Below are positions 50,934 to 60,344 of a stretch of DNA of 64,000 bases, one piece after another; position 1 is the stretch's first letter, and each line of letters starts with the position of its first letter. This DNA is from Leifsonia sp. NPDC080035. GTDB lineage: Bacteria > Actinomycetota > Actinomycetes > Actinomycetales > Microbacteriaceae. The notes beneath the pieces are model-generated. The model saw nothing but the letters and a program-made list of their open reading frames with translations, was not told the origin of the DNA and searched no databases. The DNA lies in NCBI RefSeq assembly GCF_040050925.1, contig NZ_CP157390.1, forward strand, positions 2,232,001 through 2,296,000, written 5' to 3'. A program made the translations under genes and the position numbers.

Positions 50934-53900
50934 TCACGGGCGGCGCCTGCGGGCGACCGCGGTCCGCACGCCGATCGCGGCCGCGCCGGCGGCGATCAGC
51001 AGGCCGGCAAGCACGATCGGCACGGCGATGTCGGACCCGGTGCCGGCGAGCCCGGGGCCCCGGCCGGGGTCGGAGCCGGACGCGGCAGGGCCGGTGGTCG
51101 GTGTTGCGGTCGGGCCGGCCGGTCCGGTCGTGCCCGTCCCCCCGCCCGCGGCGATGGTGATCGTCACCGTCGCGTCCGCCCTGGCCGTGAAGCCGTAGGC
51201 GTCCGTCCCCGTCACGGTCACGGGATAGCTGCCCGCGCGTCCCTTCGGCACTGCCGACAGGTCGACCGTCACGGTCCCGGGGACAGAGAGCGTCGGCGTG
51301 AGCGCGGTCGTCACCCGGGCGGCCGTCAGGGTCTCCCCGCGGCCGAGCCGGAAGCTCGCGCTCGAGTGGGCGAGCGTCACGCTGATCGCCGGCACGACGC
51401 GCACCGTCACGGCGACGGGCTTCGAGGTGAGGCCGTCGGACGGGTCGGTGGCGGTCACCGTGGCGGGGTAGTCGCCGACGGTCCCGGCATCGACGGCCGT
51501 GGTGTCGATCGCGAGGTCGGCGCCCGCGGTCGTCGAGGATGCGCCGAGGAGCCGGAGCAGGTCGGCCGCCGTGGGATGCGTCCCGCGCTGCACGACAGCG
51601 GTCGTCTTCGCGACGGTGACGACCGGTGCCGCCTTCGCGTCGCCGACGGCGAAGGTCGTCACGACCGCGCGGTGGTTGCTGGTCCAGGCGTTGCCGGGGA
51701 TGTTCTTCGGCGACGGCCAGCCGGCCACCAGCGTGTTGGAGCCGAGCACGCGCAGCGACGACCCGGCGTAGTGGATGTAGTCGATGCGGTCCTGCGGCTC
51801 GGGTCCGCCGGTGGACGCATCCACGGTGACGATCGGCGACCAGGTGGCGCCGGCCGACGCGGCGGGGTCCGGATGCGCGGCGCGGAACGAGTCGGTCAGC
51901 CCTGCGCCGGTGAACAGGTCGGGCACCGGCCAGGCGACCGCTCCGGCGTTGCAGTGCGCGGCCGAGGTGGCGGCCGTCCAGTCGGCCGACGACGGCGACT
52001 CCAGGTCGGAGAGCACGATGACGGGGGTCGCCGCGGCCTTCGCCGCCTCCGGGGCGATCGCGGTGGCCACAGCCTGCGCCTGACCGAACCGGGCGGACGC
52101 CTTCTCGGCGGCGACGACGGCCGCGGCGTCCGGCGCGGAGCCGCGGCAGACCGACTCCGGCCCGTACCCCGCGCGGTCGAGGCCGACGCTCCAGACCCGG
52201 ACGTCGTGACCGAGCGCATCCACGGTCGCCGACGTCGCGGGCAGCGCACCGGCCGCGCGGGTGGACGGCGGCGCGGCGGCGAGCGGATAGGCGGAGAGCA
52301 GCGAGACGCCGTCCCCGGTCTGCGCGTACCAGCCGAGGGCCTTCGCCAGCCGCTCGGCGACCGTCCCGTCGTCCTGCTGCAGGCCGATCACGTCCAGCCC
52401 GTTCGCGGCGATGACGGCGAGGTCCTTGTAGTCGGCGTCGTCGACGTGGCTGCCCGCGTCCCACAGGTTCCAGGTCGCGGTCGCCAGCTGCGGCGCGGCA
52501 CCCGCGGCGATGACGGGCACCTCGACGGTGAGCTGCGAGGTGGTCTTGCCGTCCGTCGCCTCGACCGTGATGGTGGCGGGGTCGGCCGGAGCGGATGCGG
52601 GGGCCGTGCCGCCGACGACGCCGCCCGCATCCACGGAGAGCCACGCGTCGCCGGCCGTCTTGGTGAACGTGGCGGTGCCGCCGTTGAAGAGCCCGGCGAT
52701 GCGCTGGGTGACGGTCGCCCCTGCGCGCGCCTCCGGCGCCCGGAAGGTGTCGCTCACGAAGCCGGACGGCACCGTCGACCCGGGAGTCGCCGGCCCGGTG
52801 TCCGGTCGGGTGGCCCGGTAGTCGTTCTGGATCTGCGCAGCGCCGACGGCGGTGTCGTAGAAGTCGAAGTCGTCCACGAAGGCGTTGACGAAGCCGTCGC
52901 CGGCGTCCTTGCCCGAGCCCTCGGCGCCGACGGTGAACGGGTACCCGCTGGTGAGCGTGAACGCGCTGGTCAGGCCGGTGCTCCGGGACGTCTGCACGCC
53001 GTCCAGGTACGTGGTCATCGTGCCCGCGGAACGGTCGGCGACGACGGCCACCTGGTGCCAGACGCCCATCACCGAGGTCGGGCTGACCTGCGGCAGGTAG
53101 TTCTGCGCCGTCGAGGTGCCGTTGCGTCCGAAGCAGGCCCGCAGCACGCCGGGACTGCCCGCCGTGTTGTAGAGCGTCGTGCCGTTGTTGTAACAGTGCG
53201 TGAAGTCCTGGTTGGAGACGATGGGGGAGTCGGAGCTGGACGCCGTCTGGTTCAGCCAGAAGACGTAGGAGAAGCTCGCGGAGGCGTCGGTGCGGCCGGC
53301 GATCAGCGGCAGGGTGAGGAAGTTGACGCCCTTGGTGCTCCCGGCCGGCGAGTTGACGTACGCGGCCTTGCCGTCGATCCCGGCGCCGTAGGACGGCGTC
53401 CCCGACCAGGTGCCGGCGAAGCGGTTGCCCGAGCTGTCGGTCACCGTGCTGCCGCTGTCGCCGTCGAAGTCGTACGAGACGATCGGCGCGACCGTGTCGC
53501 CCGCGGCGCGGTAGCGGTTCCAGACGGCGTACAGGGTGACGGTCGCGCCCGGGGCGGAGGCGAGGTCGGAGACGGTCTGGCCGTCGGTGTACGCGACCGG
53601 GCCGGACGCGCTGGTCGCCCAGCCGACGAAGCGGTAGCCCGCGCGGGCGAAGCCGTTCTTCGAGAGCGCGACCGACTGGCCGGAGGTGAGCGTCTGAGCG
53701 GTGGTCGAGCCGCCTCCCGCGCCGTTGCCGTCGAACGCGATCGTGTAGCTGACGACCGACGGCTTCGTGGCGGTGTAGTCGGCCGCGACCTGGCCGGCGG
53801 GGATGGCCTGGTCGAAGAACGCGAAGTCGTCGATGGCGGCGTCGATGTAGCCGTCCCCGGTGTCCGCCTCGCTGCCGGAGAGGCCGCCGATGTTGAACGC

Positions 53901-54587
53901 CAGACCGCTCTGGAACGCCGTCGACGCGGTGATCGAGCCCGCGGGCGCCGCGGTCGCCTTGCCGCCGTCCACGTAGAACGTCATCGTGTTCGCGCCGCGG
54001 TCCACGACGACGGCGATGTGGTGCCACGACCCGAGCACGTTCGGCTGGATGCCGTGGACGTACTCCTTGGTGCCTCCCGCGGTCTGACCCCAGCAGGCCT
54101 CCAACAGCCCCGGCGTCGCCTGGTTGTAGAGGGTGAGCCCGGCGTTGTTGCAGACGTCGAAGTCCTGGTTGCTCACGATCGGGCCGTAGCTGGTGCGGCT
54201 GCGCTCGGCCATCCAGAACTCGTAGGAGAAGCTGGAGGACGCGTCCGTCTCACCGGCCACCAGCGGCAGCTTCACGTAGTTCGCACCGCCGCTCACCGAC
54301 GCGGCGCGGCCGGAGACGCCGGCCACGTAGGCGGGCGTGCCATTCCAGGCCGCGTCGTTGCCCGAGCCGGAGGAGTCGGCCACCGTGGTCCCGCTGTCCG
54401 CGTCGAAGGTGTACGCGGCGACGGGCTTGATCGCATCCCCCGGGTCGACGGCGGAGCCGGCGGCGCTCGCCGCGTAGGCGACGCCGAGCGCGCCGGCTGC
54501 GACGACGGCGAGCGCGGCGAGTGCCGAGGCGATCCGCGCGACGCGCGAGCGGGGGAGGCGGAGCAGCGGACGGGAGGTCGCGGACAT
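50934..54587 (-). CDS. Large sortase-anchored surface protein with LamG, InlB-B and degenerate EEP domains
   Basis: This 1217-residue protein has a signal peptide (about 1-45), a LamG domain (55-274), an InlB B-repeat-like module (280-357, VGWATSASGPVAYTDGQ), a second LamG domain (366-592), an Ig-like region, an endonuclease/exonuclease/phosphatase fold (about 700-980), two or three Ig-like repeats and a C-terminal LAGTG sorting signal near 1179 followed by a helix and Arg tail. In the EEP domain the usual GLQE, GDFN and SDH read GLQQ, SDLE and SNH, so it may be inactive. Start ATG has TGGAG upstream. Confidence 0.88.
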   Translation of the reverse strand: MSATSRPLLRLPRSRVARIASALAALAVVAAGALGVAYAASAAGSAVDPGDAIKPVAAYTFDADSGTTVADSSGSGNDAAWNGTPAYVAGVSGRAASVSGGANYVKLPLVAGETDASSSFSYEFWMAERSRTSYGPIVSNQDFDVCNNAGLTLYNQATPGLLEACWGQTAGGTKEYVHGIQPNVLGSWHHIAVVVDRGANTMTFYVDGGKATAAPAGSITASTAFQSGLAFNIGGLSGSEADTGDGYIDAAIDDFAFFDQAIPAGQVAADYTATKPSVVSYTIAFDGNGAGGGSTTAQTLTSGQSVALSKNGFARAGYRFVGWATSASGPVAYTDGQTVSDLASAPGATVTLYAVWNRYRAAGDTVAPIVSYDFDGDSGSTVTDSSGNRFAGTWSGTPSYGAGIDGKAAYVNSPAGSTKGVNFLTLPLIAGRTDASASFSYVFWLNQTASSSDSPIVSNQDFTHCYNNGTTLYNTAGSPGVLRACFGRNGTSTAQNYLPQVSPTSVMGVWHQVAVVADRSAGTMTTYLDGVQTSRSTGLTSAFTLTSGYPFTVGAEGSGKDAGDGFVNAFVDDFDFYDTAVGAAQIQNDYRATRPDTGPATPGSTVPSGFVSDTFRAPEARAGATVTQRIAGLFNGGTATFTKTAGDAWLSVDAGGVVGGTAPASAPADPATITVEATDGKTTSQLTVEVPVIAAGAAPQLATATWNLWDAGSHVDDADYKDLAVIAANGLDVIGLQQDDGTVAERLAKALGWYAQTGDGVSLLSAYPLAAAPPSTRAAGALPATSATVDALGHDVRVWSVGLDRAGYGPESVCRGSAPDAAAVVAAEKASARFGQAQAVATAIAPEAAKAAATPVIVLSDLESPSSADWTAATSAAHCNAGAVAWPVPDLFTGAGLTDSFRAAHPDPAASAGATWSPIVTVDASTGGPEPQDRIDYIHYAGSSLRVLGSNTLVAGWPSPKNIPGNAWTSNHRAVVTTFAVGDAKAAPVVTVAKTTAVVQRGTHPTAADLLRLLGASSTTAGADLAIDTTAVDAGTVGDYPATVTATDPSDGLTSKPVAVTVRVVPAISVTLAHSSASFRLGRGETLTAARVTTALTPTLSVPGTVTVDLSAVPKGRAGSYPVTVTGTDAYGFTARADATVTITIAAGGGTGTTGPAGPTATPTTGPAASGSDPGRGPGLAGTGSDIAVPIVLAGLLIAAGAAAIGVRTAVARRRRP

Positions 54588-54657
54588 GGTGGTCTCCAGC
54601 TGGCGGTCGAGCGGTCGGGTGGGGGCGGGGTCGGGACGCGGCGCGAGGCCGGGCGGG

Positions 54658-56817
54658 TCAGGCGGGGAGCTGCGCAACGCGGCCCGCGTAGCGGTGCCGC
54701 CAGCCGGTGCCGGTGTCGGCGGTGATGACGACGTCGTAGTAGCCGTCGTCCGTCGGCCAGCTCACGCTCTGCCGGGCGCCGGGGTGCACCCAGACGCTGC
54801 GCGTGCCCCCGGAGAAGTCGTTGGCGGTCAGCGTGTAGTGCACCGCCTGCAGGCCGTCGTTGTGCAGGTCGATGGCGACGGTCGGCTTCGGGCCGGCGAC
54901 GAGCGACACCTCCGCGCGCGGCACACCGGAGTTGTCCTGGCCGTCGGGGAGCACCGTGCCGGCGTGCGAGCGCACGAAGCCGTCGGGGCCGTAGACCGAG
55001 AAGGCGTAGCGGCCGTCGTGCGCCGCGGCATCCCACGAGTAGATCGCCGGCGTCTCGGCCGAGACGGTGTGCGGTGTGTTCGCGAACGGCAGGTACGCGT
55101 CAGGGAACGCCTGCAGGCTCACGGCCTTGCCCTCCGGCCCTCCCTCCAGGCTCAGCCGGGCGGTCACGGTGCCGGTCGTGCGGTCCTCGGCGAACGTCCC
55201 GTGCGGATGGAACGAGAGCGGGCGGTGCCGAAGAGTGCCGCCGTCCCAGCGGTCCGCGGGCGGCACCTGGGTCGCGATGGTGCCGCCCGCGCGCGCGATC
55301 TGCACCAGCGCCTCGGTGTCCGGGAGCGCGGGGATGTCCACCACCGGGTTCGCGAAGTCCATCGCGCTGGTCAGGTCGCCGGAGATCGCACGCCGCCACG
55401 GCGTGATCGTGGAGCTGAGCGCCGGTGTTCCGATGGCGGTGGTCCAGGTCTCCAGGAACCGGATGATCGAGGTGTGGTCGAACACCTCGCTGTTCACCCA
55501 GCCGCCGCGCGTCCACGGCGAGACCAGGATGCCCGGCACCCGCGCGCCGTAGCCGATCGGGGTGCTGCCCGAGTACTCGCCCGGCGTCCCCGGTTCCGCG
55601 TACGGCGGCAGCACGTGATCGAAGTAGCCGTCGTTCTCGTCGAACGTCATGATCAGCAGGGTGCTCTTCCAGAGCTCCGGGTTGGACTGCAGGGTCCGGA
55701 TGACGCGGTTGCTGAAGTGCGCGCCGTGCTCCGGGTTCGCCGACGGGTGCTCGCACCAGCCGTACGGCGCGACGATCCAGGACACCTGGGGGAGCGGGAA
55801 CTCGGCGTCCGGGGCGCAGGCGGCGATGAAGTCCTTCAGCACGGCGTCCAGGTTGGCGTCGCTGTCGTTGTTCGGTGCGCCGCTGGCCGCGTACGGCGCG
55901 GAGCCGGCGCGCCAGACGAGGCCGGTGCCCGGCGCGTTCTTGACAGGGTCGACGCGGTTGGCGACGTCGGTGGCCGTGGAGCCGGAGGTGGTGAACGGCG
56001 CGAAGCCGCGGATCGGGTTGTCCGTGTAGTCGCCGACCCAGCTGGAGCCGTTGTTGCTGTTGTCCACATAGACGCGCCACGAGACGCCCGCCTTCTGCAG
56101 CGCCTCCGGGTAGGTCTGCCAGGAGCGCGTCCCGTTCGACTCGCTGCCGTTGTCGGTGACGCCGCTGGAGGTGCCGGTCCAGTGGTAGAGCCGGTTCGGC
56201 GTCGTCGGGCCCATCACCGAGCAGTGCCAGGCGTCGCAGATCGTGTACGCGCTCGCGAGCGAGTACTGCCACGGGATCTCCTCGCCCGTGACGTAGTGCA
56301 TCGTCGCGGAGCCCTTCGCGCCGATCCAGTTGTCGTACCTCCCCGACGCCCAGGCGCCCAGGCCGCCGGAGTAGGAGTGGTCGAGCCCGGTCGTCGTGCC
56401 GGCGACCGTTGTCACCCTGGTCGGCTTCACGAACGAGGAGCCGCTCGGCTGCGAGAACACGTCGCCGCCGTTCTGGAAGCGCAGCGCCTGCTTGTCGTCG
56501 AAGCCGCGGACACCGGGAAGGGCGCCGTAGTAGTGGTCGAACGCGCGGTTCTCCTGGATGAGGACGACGACGTGCTTGATGTCGGTGATGTCACCGGCGA
56601 AGCCTGCCGGGAGGGCGGCGCGGGTGGTGCCCGCCTGCGCGCTGCCGCCGGCGCCGAGTGCCGCGCCGGCCGCGCCGCCGACCGCTGCCGCGCCGCCGAG
56701 CAGTCCGAGGGCGCGCAGCATCCCGCGCCGGGAGAGTCCGGAGCGCAGGATCTCGTCCGGCACGGTCCGCTCGCGCTCGTACGGGTCCGGGGTGAACGGC
56801 TCTGGCTCGCTGGACAT
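54658..56817 (-). CDS. Tat-exported phospholipase C, phosphocholine-specific type
   Basis: This 719-residue protein has a twin-arginine signal (SRRGMLRALGLLGG, residues 29-42), catalytic motifs of the acid-phosphatase/PLC superfamily (QENRAFDHYYG, TFDENDGYFDH) and two C-terminal DUF756-like domains. It cleaves phospholipid head groups outside the cell and is often phosphate-regulated. GAGGAG precedes the ATG. It is 70 bp upstream of the surface-protein gene on the same strand, so co-expression is possible. Confidence 0.92.
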   Translation of the reverse strand: MSSEPEPFTPDPYERERTVPDEILRSGLSRRGMLRALGLLGGAAAVGGAAGAALGAGGSAQAGTTRAALPAGFAGDITDIKHVVVLIQENRAFDHYYGALPGVRGFDDKQALRFQNGGDVFSQPSGSSFVKPTRVTTVAGTTTGLDHSYSGGLGAWASGRYDNWIGAKGSATMHYVTGEEIPWQYSLASAYTICDAWHCSVMGPTTPNRLYHWTGTSSGVTDNGSESNGTRSWQTYPEALQKAGVSWRVYVDNSNNGSSWVGDYTDNPIRGFAPFTTSGSTATDVANRVDPVKNAPGTGLVWRAGSAPYAASGAPNNDSDANLDAVLKDFIAACAPDAEFPLPQVSWIVAPYGWCEHPSANPEHGAHFSNRVIRTLQSNPELWKSTLLIMTFDENDGYFDHVLPPYAEPGTPGEYSGSTPIGYGARVPGILVSPWTRGGWVNSEVFDHTSIIRFLETWTTAIGTPALSSTITPWRRAISGDLTSAMDFANPVVDIPALPDTEALVQIARAGGTIATQVPPADRWDGGTLRHRPLSFHPHGTFAEDRTTGTVTARLSLEGGPEGKAVSLQAFPDAYLPFANTPHTVSAETPAIYSWDAAAHDGRYAFSVYGPDGFVRSHAGTVLPDGQDNSGVPRAEVSLVAGPKPTVAIDLHNDGLQAVHYTLTANDFSGGTRSVWVHPGARQSVSWPTDDGYYDVVITADTGTGWRHRYAGRVAQLPA

Positions 56818-56966
56818 GGGTCTCCTCGGTTCTCGGATCGGGGGGAGGGGCGAGCACAGCCGAGCAAGCCGAGGCGAATGGGCGGTGAACGGCAGGCGTC
56901 GAAACGCCCGACGGATCGCCGATCCGGGCGGATCGGTCGGCCGACTGTGCGCACTGGGCGGTTCGG

Positions 56967-57014
56967 GCGCGGTTCGGGGCGCGGTCGGTGCGCGGTCCGT
57001 GCCCCGAACCGCGC
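56967..57014 (-). terminator. 13-bp stem-loop after the GntR gene
   Basis: GCGCGGTTCGGGG pairs perfectly with CCCCGAACCGCGC around a 22-nt spacer, ending 3 bp before the GntR stop codon on the minus strand. The remaining intergenic bases to 56818 hold the phospholipase promoter region; no motif could be read with confidence. Confidence 0.7.
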
Positions 57015-57016
57015 CG

Positions 57017-57787
57017 TCAGACGAGCGTGCGCTGGCTCTCGCCGGCGGCCACCTCGAAGGCGATCGCGCCGGAGAGATAGCGGTCGACCCCGAGCTCCAC
57101 GATGCGACCCTCCCTGGTGGTGGTGATCCTGGTCACCTGGAGCAGCGGGCTCGAGCGGCGCACGCCGAGCAGCGCCGCGTCCTCCGTTGACGCCGCGACC
57201 GCCTCGATGCGGTGGGTGCCGGAGGTGATGTGGATGCCCTCGGCGGCGAGCGCCTCGGCGGTCGAGACCACGTCGTCCGGCAGCGCCTCGATCACCGGCG
57301 TCAGCCACGGCGCCCAGGTCGAGCGCTCGACCATCACGCGGCGTCCGTCCAGCGTCCGCACGCGGGTGAAGGCGATCAGCGGCTCCTGCCAGCGTATGCG
57401 CAGCAGCTGCGCCTCCCGCGCGGTCGCCGGTCTCCGCTCGCGGGAGGTGATCGCGCCGCCGGGGACACGGCCGCCGTCGACCGCCCACTGCGCGAACGAC
57501 AGCATCCTGTCGAAGCCCTGGGTGCGGTGCCGTGGCTGCACGACCCAGCCGCCGCGCGGACGCGAGACGACGAGCGACTGGCGCGCGAGCTGGGCGAGGG
57601 CACCGCGCACGACGCTCCTGGTCACGCCGTACTCCGCCGCGAGCGCGGCCTCGCTGGGCAGCCGCGCGCCGACGGCGACGTCGCCCTCCGCGATCCGCCT
57701 GCGCAGGTCGGCGGCCACCCGTGCGTAGCGCGGCGCCCCGGCGTCGCGGTCGGCGGCCGGCTCCGGGATCGGGGATGTGCTGGGCAT
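57017..57787 (-). CDS. GntR family regulator, HutC/UTRA type
   Basis: A 256-residue regulator with a winged-helix domain (DLRRRIAEGDVAVGARLPSE, RSVVRGALAQLA) and a UTRA effector domain from about residue 100. The start overlaps no neighbour; an in-frame GTG two codons upstream is an alternative. It is divergent from the APC permease, its likely target. Confidence 0.88.
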   Translation of the reverse strand: MPSTSPIPEPAADRDAGAPRYARVAADLRRRIAEGDVAVGARLPSEAALAAEYGVTRSVVRGALAQLARQSLVVSRPRGGWVVQPRHRTQGFDRMLSFAQWAVDGGRVPGGAITSRERRPATAREAQLLRIRWQEPLIAFTRVRTLDGRRVMVERSTWAPWLTPVIEALPDDVVSTAEALAAEGIHITSGTHRIEAVAASTEDAALLGVRRSSPLLQVTRITTTREGRIVELGVDRYLSGAIAFEVAAGESQRTLV

Positions 57788-57842
57788 CGGCACGGCAAGG
57801 CTACAACGCCCGGATGTCGGCGGTGCGCGCGATGATCGGGGG

Positions 57843-59171
57843 ATGAGCGAATCCGTGTCACCGACGACGCGCGTGCCCGAATCCACCGACGGCGTCGCGG
57901 CGTCGACCGCAGGGCACGGCCGCCTGGGCGTCGCCGGTGGCACAGCACTCTACGTGGCCGCGGTGCTGGGCACCGGCATCCTCGTGCTGCCCGCGCTCGC
58001 CGCTGCGGCGGCCGGCCCCGGCGCCATCATCGCGGTGGCCGCGCTGGCGCTGATCTCGGTGCCGCTCGCCGCGACGTTCGCGGCCCTGGCCAGGCGGCAT
58101 CCCGACGCGGGCGGCGTCGCCACGTTCGCCCGGCGGGCGTTCGGCCCGACCTCGGCGCGGATCATCAGCTACTGGTTCTTCTTCGGAACGCCGATCGGCG
58201 CCCCGATCGCCGCGCTCATGACGGCCCGCTACGTCGTCGCCGTGATCGGCGGGGACGCGGTGACCACGACGCTGATCGCGGTCGCGCTCATGGTCGTGCC
58301 GGTCATCGTGACGGCGTTCGGGGTGCGGTTCGCCGCCTCGGTGCAGCTCGTCCTCTCCGGAGCGCTCATCGCCGTGCTCGTGTTCGTGCTGGCGGCGGCG
58401 GCCCCGCACGCCGACCCAGCGCACCTGACGCCCCTCCTGCCGCACGGCTGGCCGGGTGTCGGGCTCGCGATGAGCCTCTACATCTGGGCGTTCGCCGGCT
58501 GGGAGGCGGTGGCGGGCATCGGCGGCGAGTTCCGGAATCCGCGGCGCGACATCCCGCGCGCGACCGCGCTCGCGCTGGTGATCGTCTCGATCGCCTACCT
58601 CGCCATCCAAACGGTCACCGTGGTCGTGCTCGGCGGCGGCGCCGCGACATCCGCGGTGCCTCTGCTCGACCTAGTGGAGGTCGCGACCGGCTCGGGCGGC
58701 GGGGTCGTCGTGGCGGTGATCGCGGCGATCGTCGTCACCGGTGTGTTCAACGCCTACCTCGCCGCGTTCAGCAAGCTCGGCGCGGCCATGGGCCGCGACG
58801 GCGATCTGCCGTCCTGGTTCGGGCGCGGCGCCGAGAACGGCGCGGTCGCCCGGCGCGGCCTGCTGCTCTCCGCCGTCGTGATGGCGCTGTACTCGGTCGT
58901 GGTGCTCTCCAGCGGCGACCTGCAGCCGTTCATCCTCGTCCACACCAGCATCGCCGCAGCCGTCTACGGCCTGGGCGTCGCGTCGGCGATCGTGCTGCTG
59001 CCGCGCCGGTCGGCGGGGTGGTGGATGGCGGTGCTGTCCTGCGTGTTCGCCGCCGGCCTGCTGCTGCTGGCCGGCTGGCACCTGGTCTTCCCGCTGGCCC
59101 TCGCCGTGGTCGCGGTGGTCGTGGGGGCGTTCGGGGCGTTCTCCCGGCGACGGCGGCGCGATATCGCATAA
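57843..59171 (+). CDS. APC family amino-acid transporter, YjeH-like
   Basis: A 442-residue permease of 11-12 helices with the APC helix-1 motif (VLGTGILVLPALA). The resemblance to YjeH (methionine/branched-chain amino-acid exporter) is moderate. Start ATG 6 nt after GATGAT. Divergent from gntR; the 55-bp space must contain both promoters. Confidence 0.85.
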   Translation: MSESVSPTTRVPESTDGVAASTAGHGRLGVAGGTALYVAAVLGTGILVLPALAAAAAGPGAIIAVAALALISVPLAATFAALARRHPDAGGVATFARRAFGPTSARIISYWFFFGTPIGAPIAALMTARYVVAVIGGDAVTTTLIAVALMVVPVIVTAFGVRFAASVQLVLSGALIAVLVFVLAAAAPHADPAHLTPLLPHGWPGVGLAMSLYIWAFAGWEAVAGIGGEFRNPRRDIPRATALALVIVSIAYLAIQTVTVVVLGGGAATSAVPLLDLVEVATGSGGGVVVAVIAAIVVTGVFNAYLAAFSKLGAAMGRDGDLPSWFGRGAENGAVARRGLLLSAVVMALYSVVVLSSGDLQPFILVHTSIAAAVYGLGVASAIVLLPRRSAGWWMAVLSCVFAAGLLLLAGWHLVFPLALAVVAVVVGAFGAFSRRRRRDIA

Positions 59172-59227
59172 TGAGGGGGATCGCGGGGTGCCCGAGCCCC
59201 GCGGCGAGCGTGGACGGAGGGGACCGC

Positions 59228-60244
59228 GTGACCCACGAGCAGCCGCCCCGTGCCGCGAGCATGCGGGACGTCGCCCAGCTGGCCGGGGTCTCCCACCAGA
59301 CCGTGTCCCGCGTGATCAACGCGCACCCGAGCATCCGTGACAGCACCCGACAGCGCGTGCTCGACGCGATGGAGCAGCTGCGCTACCGGCCGAACGCCGC
59401 CGCCCGGGCCCTGGTCACCGCGCGCTCGCGGACCATCGGCGTGCTGTCCACCTCGGCGGCCGCGCTGTACGGCCCCGTCTCCAGCATCAACGCGATCCAG
59501 GGGCAGGGCCGCGAGGCCGGCTACTACGTCGCCGTGACCCAGCTCAGCGACCTCAGCGACGAGGGCATCGCGGCGGGGATCGACCACCTGCTCTCGCAGG
59601 CGGTGGAGGGGATCATCGTGATCGCGCCGCAGGATGCGGTGCTGCGGCGGGTGGCCGCCGCGGCCATCGGCGTGCCGTACGTGACGCTGCAGGGCGGCGC
59701 GCAGGTCGTCACGCGGGAGCTGACCGTCGACCAGGAGGCGGGCGCGCGGGCGGCGACGCGGCACCTGATCGACCTCGGCCACCGCCGGATCGTCCACGTC
59801 GCCGGGCCGCTGGAGTGGTTCGAGGCGCAGGCGCGGGTGGACGGCTACCTCGGCGAGCTGCACTCGGCCGGGCTGCCCGAGCCGCCGGTGCAGCGCGGGG
59901 ACTGGTCGGCGGAGTCCGGCTACCGCGCGGCGATGGAGTTCGTCGGCGACCCGGACGTGACTGCCGTCTTCGCGTCCAACGACCAGATGGCGCTCGGGGT
60001 GTACCACGCGGCGCACGAGCGCGGGCGGCGCATCCCTGACGACCTCAGCGTCGTCGGTTTCGACGACATCCCGGAGGCCGCGCACTTCTGGCCGCCGCTG
60101 ACCACGGTGCTGCAGGACTTCACCGAGCTCGGCCGGCGCAGCGTCGAGCGGCTGGTCGCGGAGATCGAGGGCGGCGAGGAGCCGGTGCCGGCGAGCATCC
60201 TGCCGGAGCTGGTCGTCCGCGGCTCGACGGCCCTCGCGCACTGA
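59228..60244 (+). CDS. LacI family transcriptional regulator
   Basis: A 338-residue repressor with helix-turn-helix MRDVAQLAGVSHQTVSRVIN, hinge NAAARALVTARSR and a sugar-binding core. GTG start with GGAGGGG at good spacing. It has no sugar genes beside it, so its regulon is elsewhere. Confidence 0.92.
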   Translation: MTHEQPPRAASMRDVAQLAGVSHQTVSRVINAHPSIRDSTRQRVLDAMEQLRYRPNAAARALVTARSRTIGVLSTSAAALYGPVSSINAIQGQGREAGYYVAVTQLSDLSDEGIAAGIDHLLSQAVEGIIVIAPQDAVLRRVAAAAIGVPYVTLQGGAQVVTRELTVDQEAGARAATRHLIDLGHRRIVHVAGPLEWFEAQARVDGYLGELHSAGLPEPPVQRGDWSAESGYRAAMEFVGDPDVTAVFASNDQMALGVYHAAHERGRRIPDDLSVVGFDDIPEAAHFWPPLTTVLQDFTELGRRSVERLVAEIEGGEEPVPASILPELVVRGSTALAH

Positions 60245-60256
60245 CCTCGCGCTCGC

Positions 60257-60280
60257 ACTGCGGGTGCGTTCCCCCGCAGT
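60257..60280 (+). terminator. 8-bp stem-loop after the LacI gene
   Basis: ACTGCGGG/CCCGCAGT, 8-nt loop; separates the LacI gene from the promoter of the helR gene. Confidence 0.6.
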
Positions 60281-60300
60281 TCCAGGATACGGGAGGGTAC

Positions 60301-60320
60301 GGGGCTTGCGGCAAGGCCCC
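60301..60320 (+). promoter_or_regulatory. Rifamycin-associated element (RAE)
   Basis: GGGGCTTGCGGCAAGGCCCC, a near-perfect inverted repeat, matches the rifamycin-associated element I know from promoters of actinobacterial rifamycin-resistance genes. It lies 24 bp upstream of the helR start, where it is expected to mediate induction by rifampin. The match is from memory and not from a database comparison. Confidence 0.85.
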
Positions 60321-60344
60321 CTCGGCGTCGCAGAATGCTGCACT

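Noticed and set aside
51366..54725. A 1119-codon plus-strand frame opposite the surface protein
   Set aside because: Composition is Gly/Arg/Asp-rich without domains, typical of antisense frames in high-GC coding DNA.
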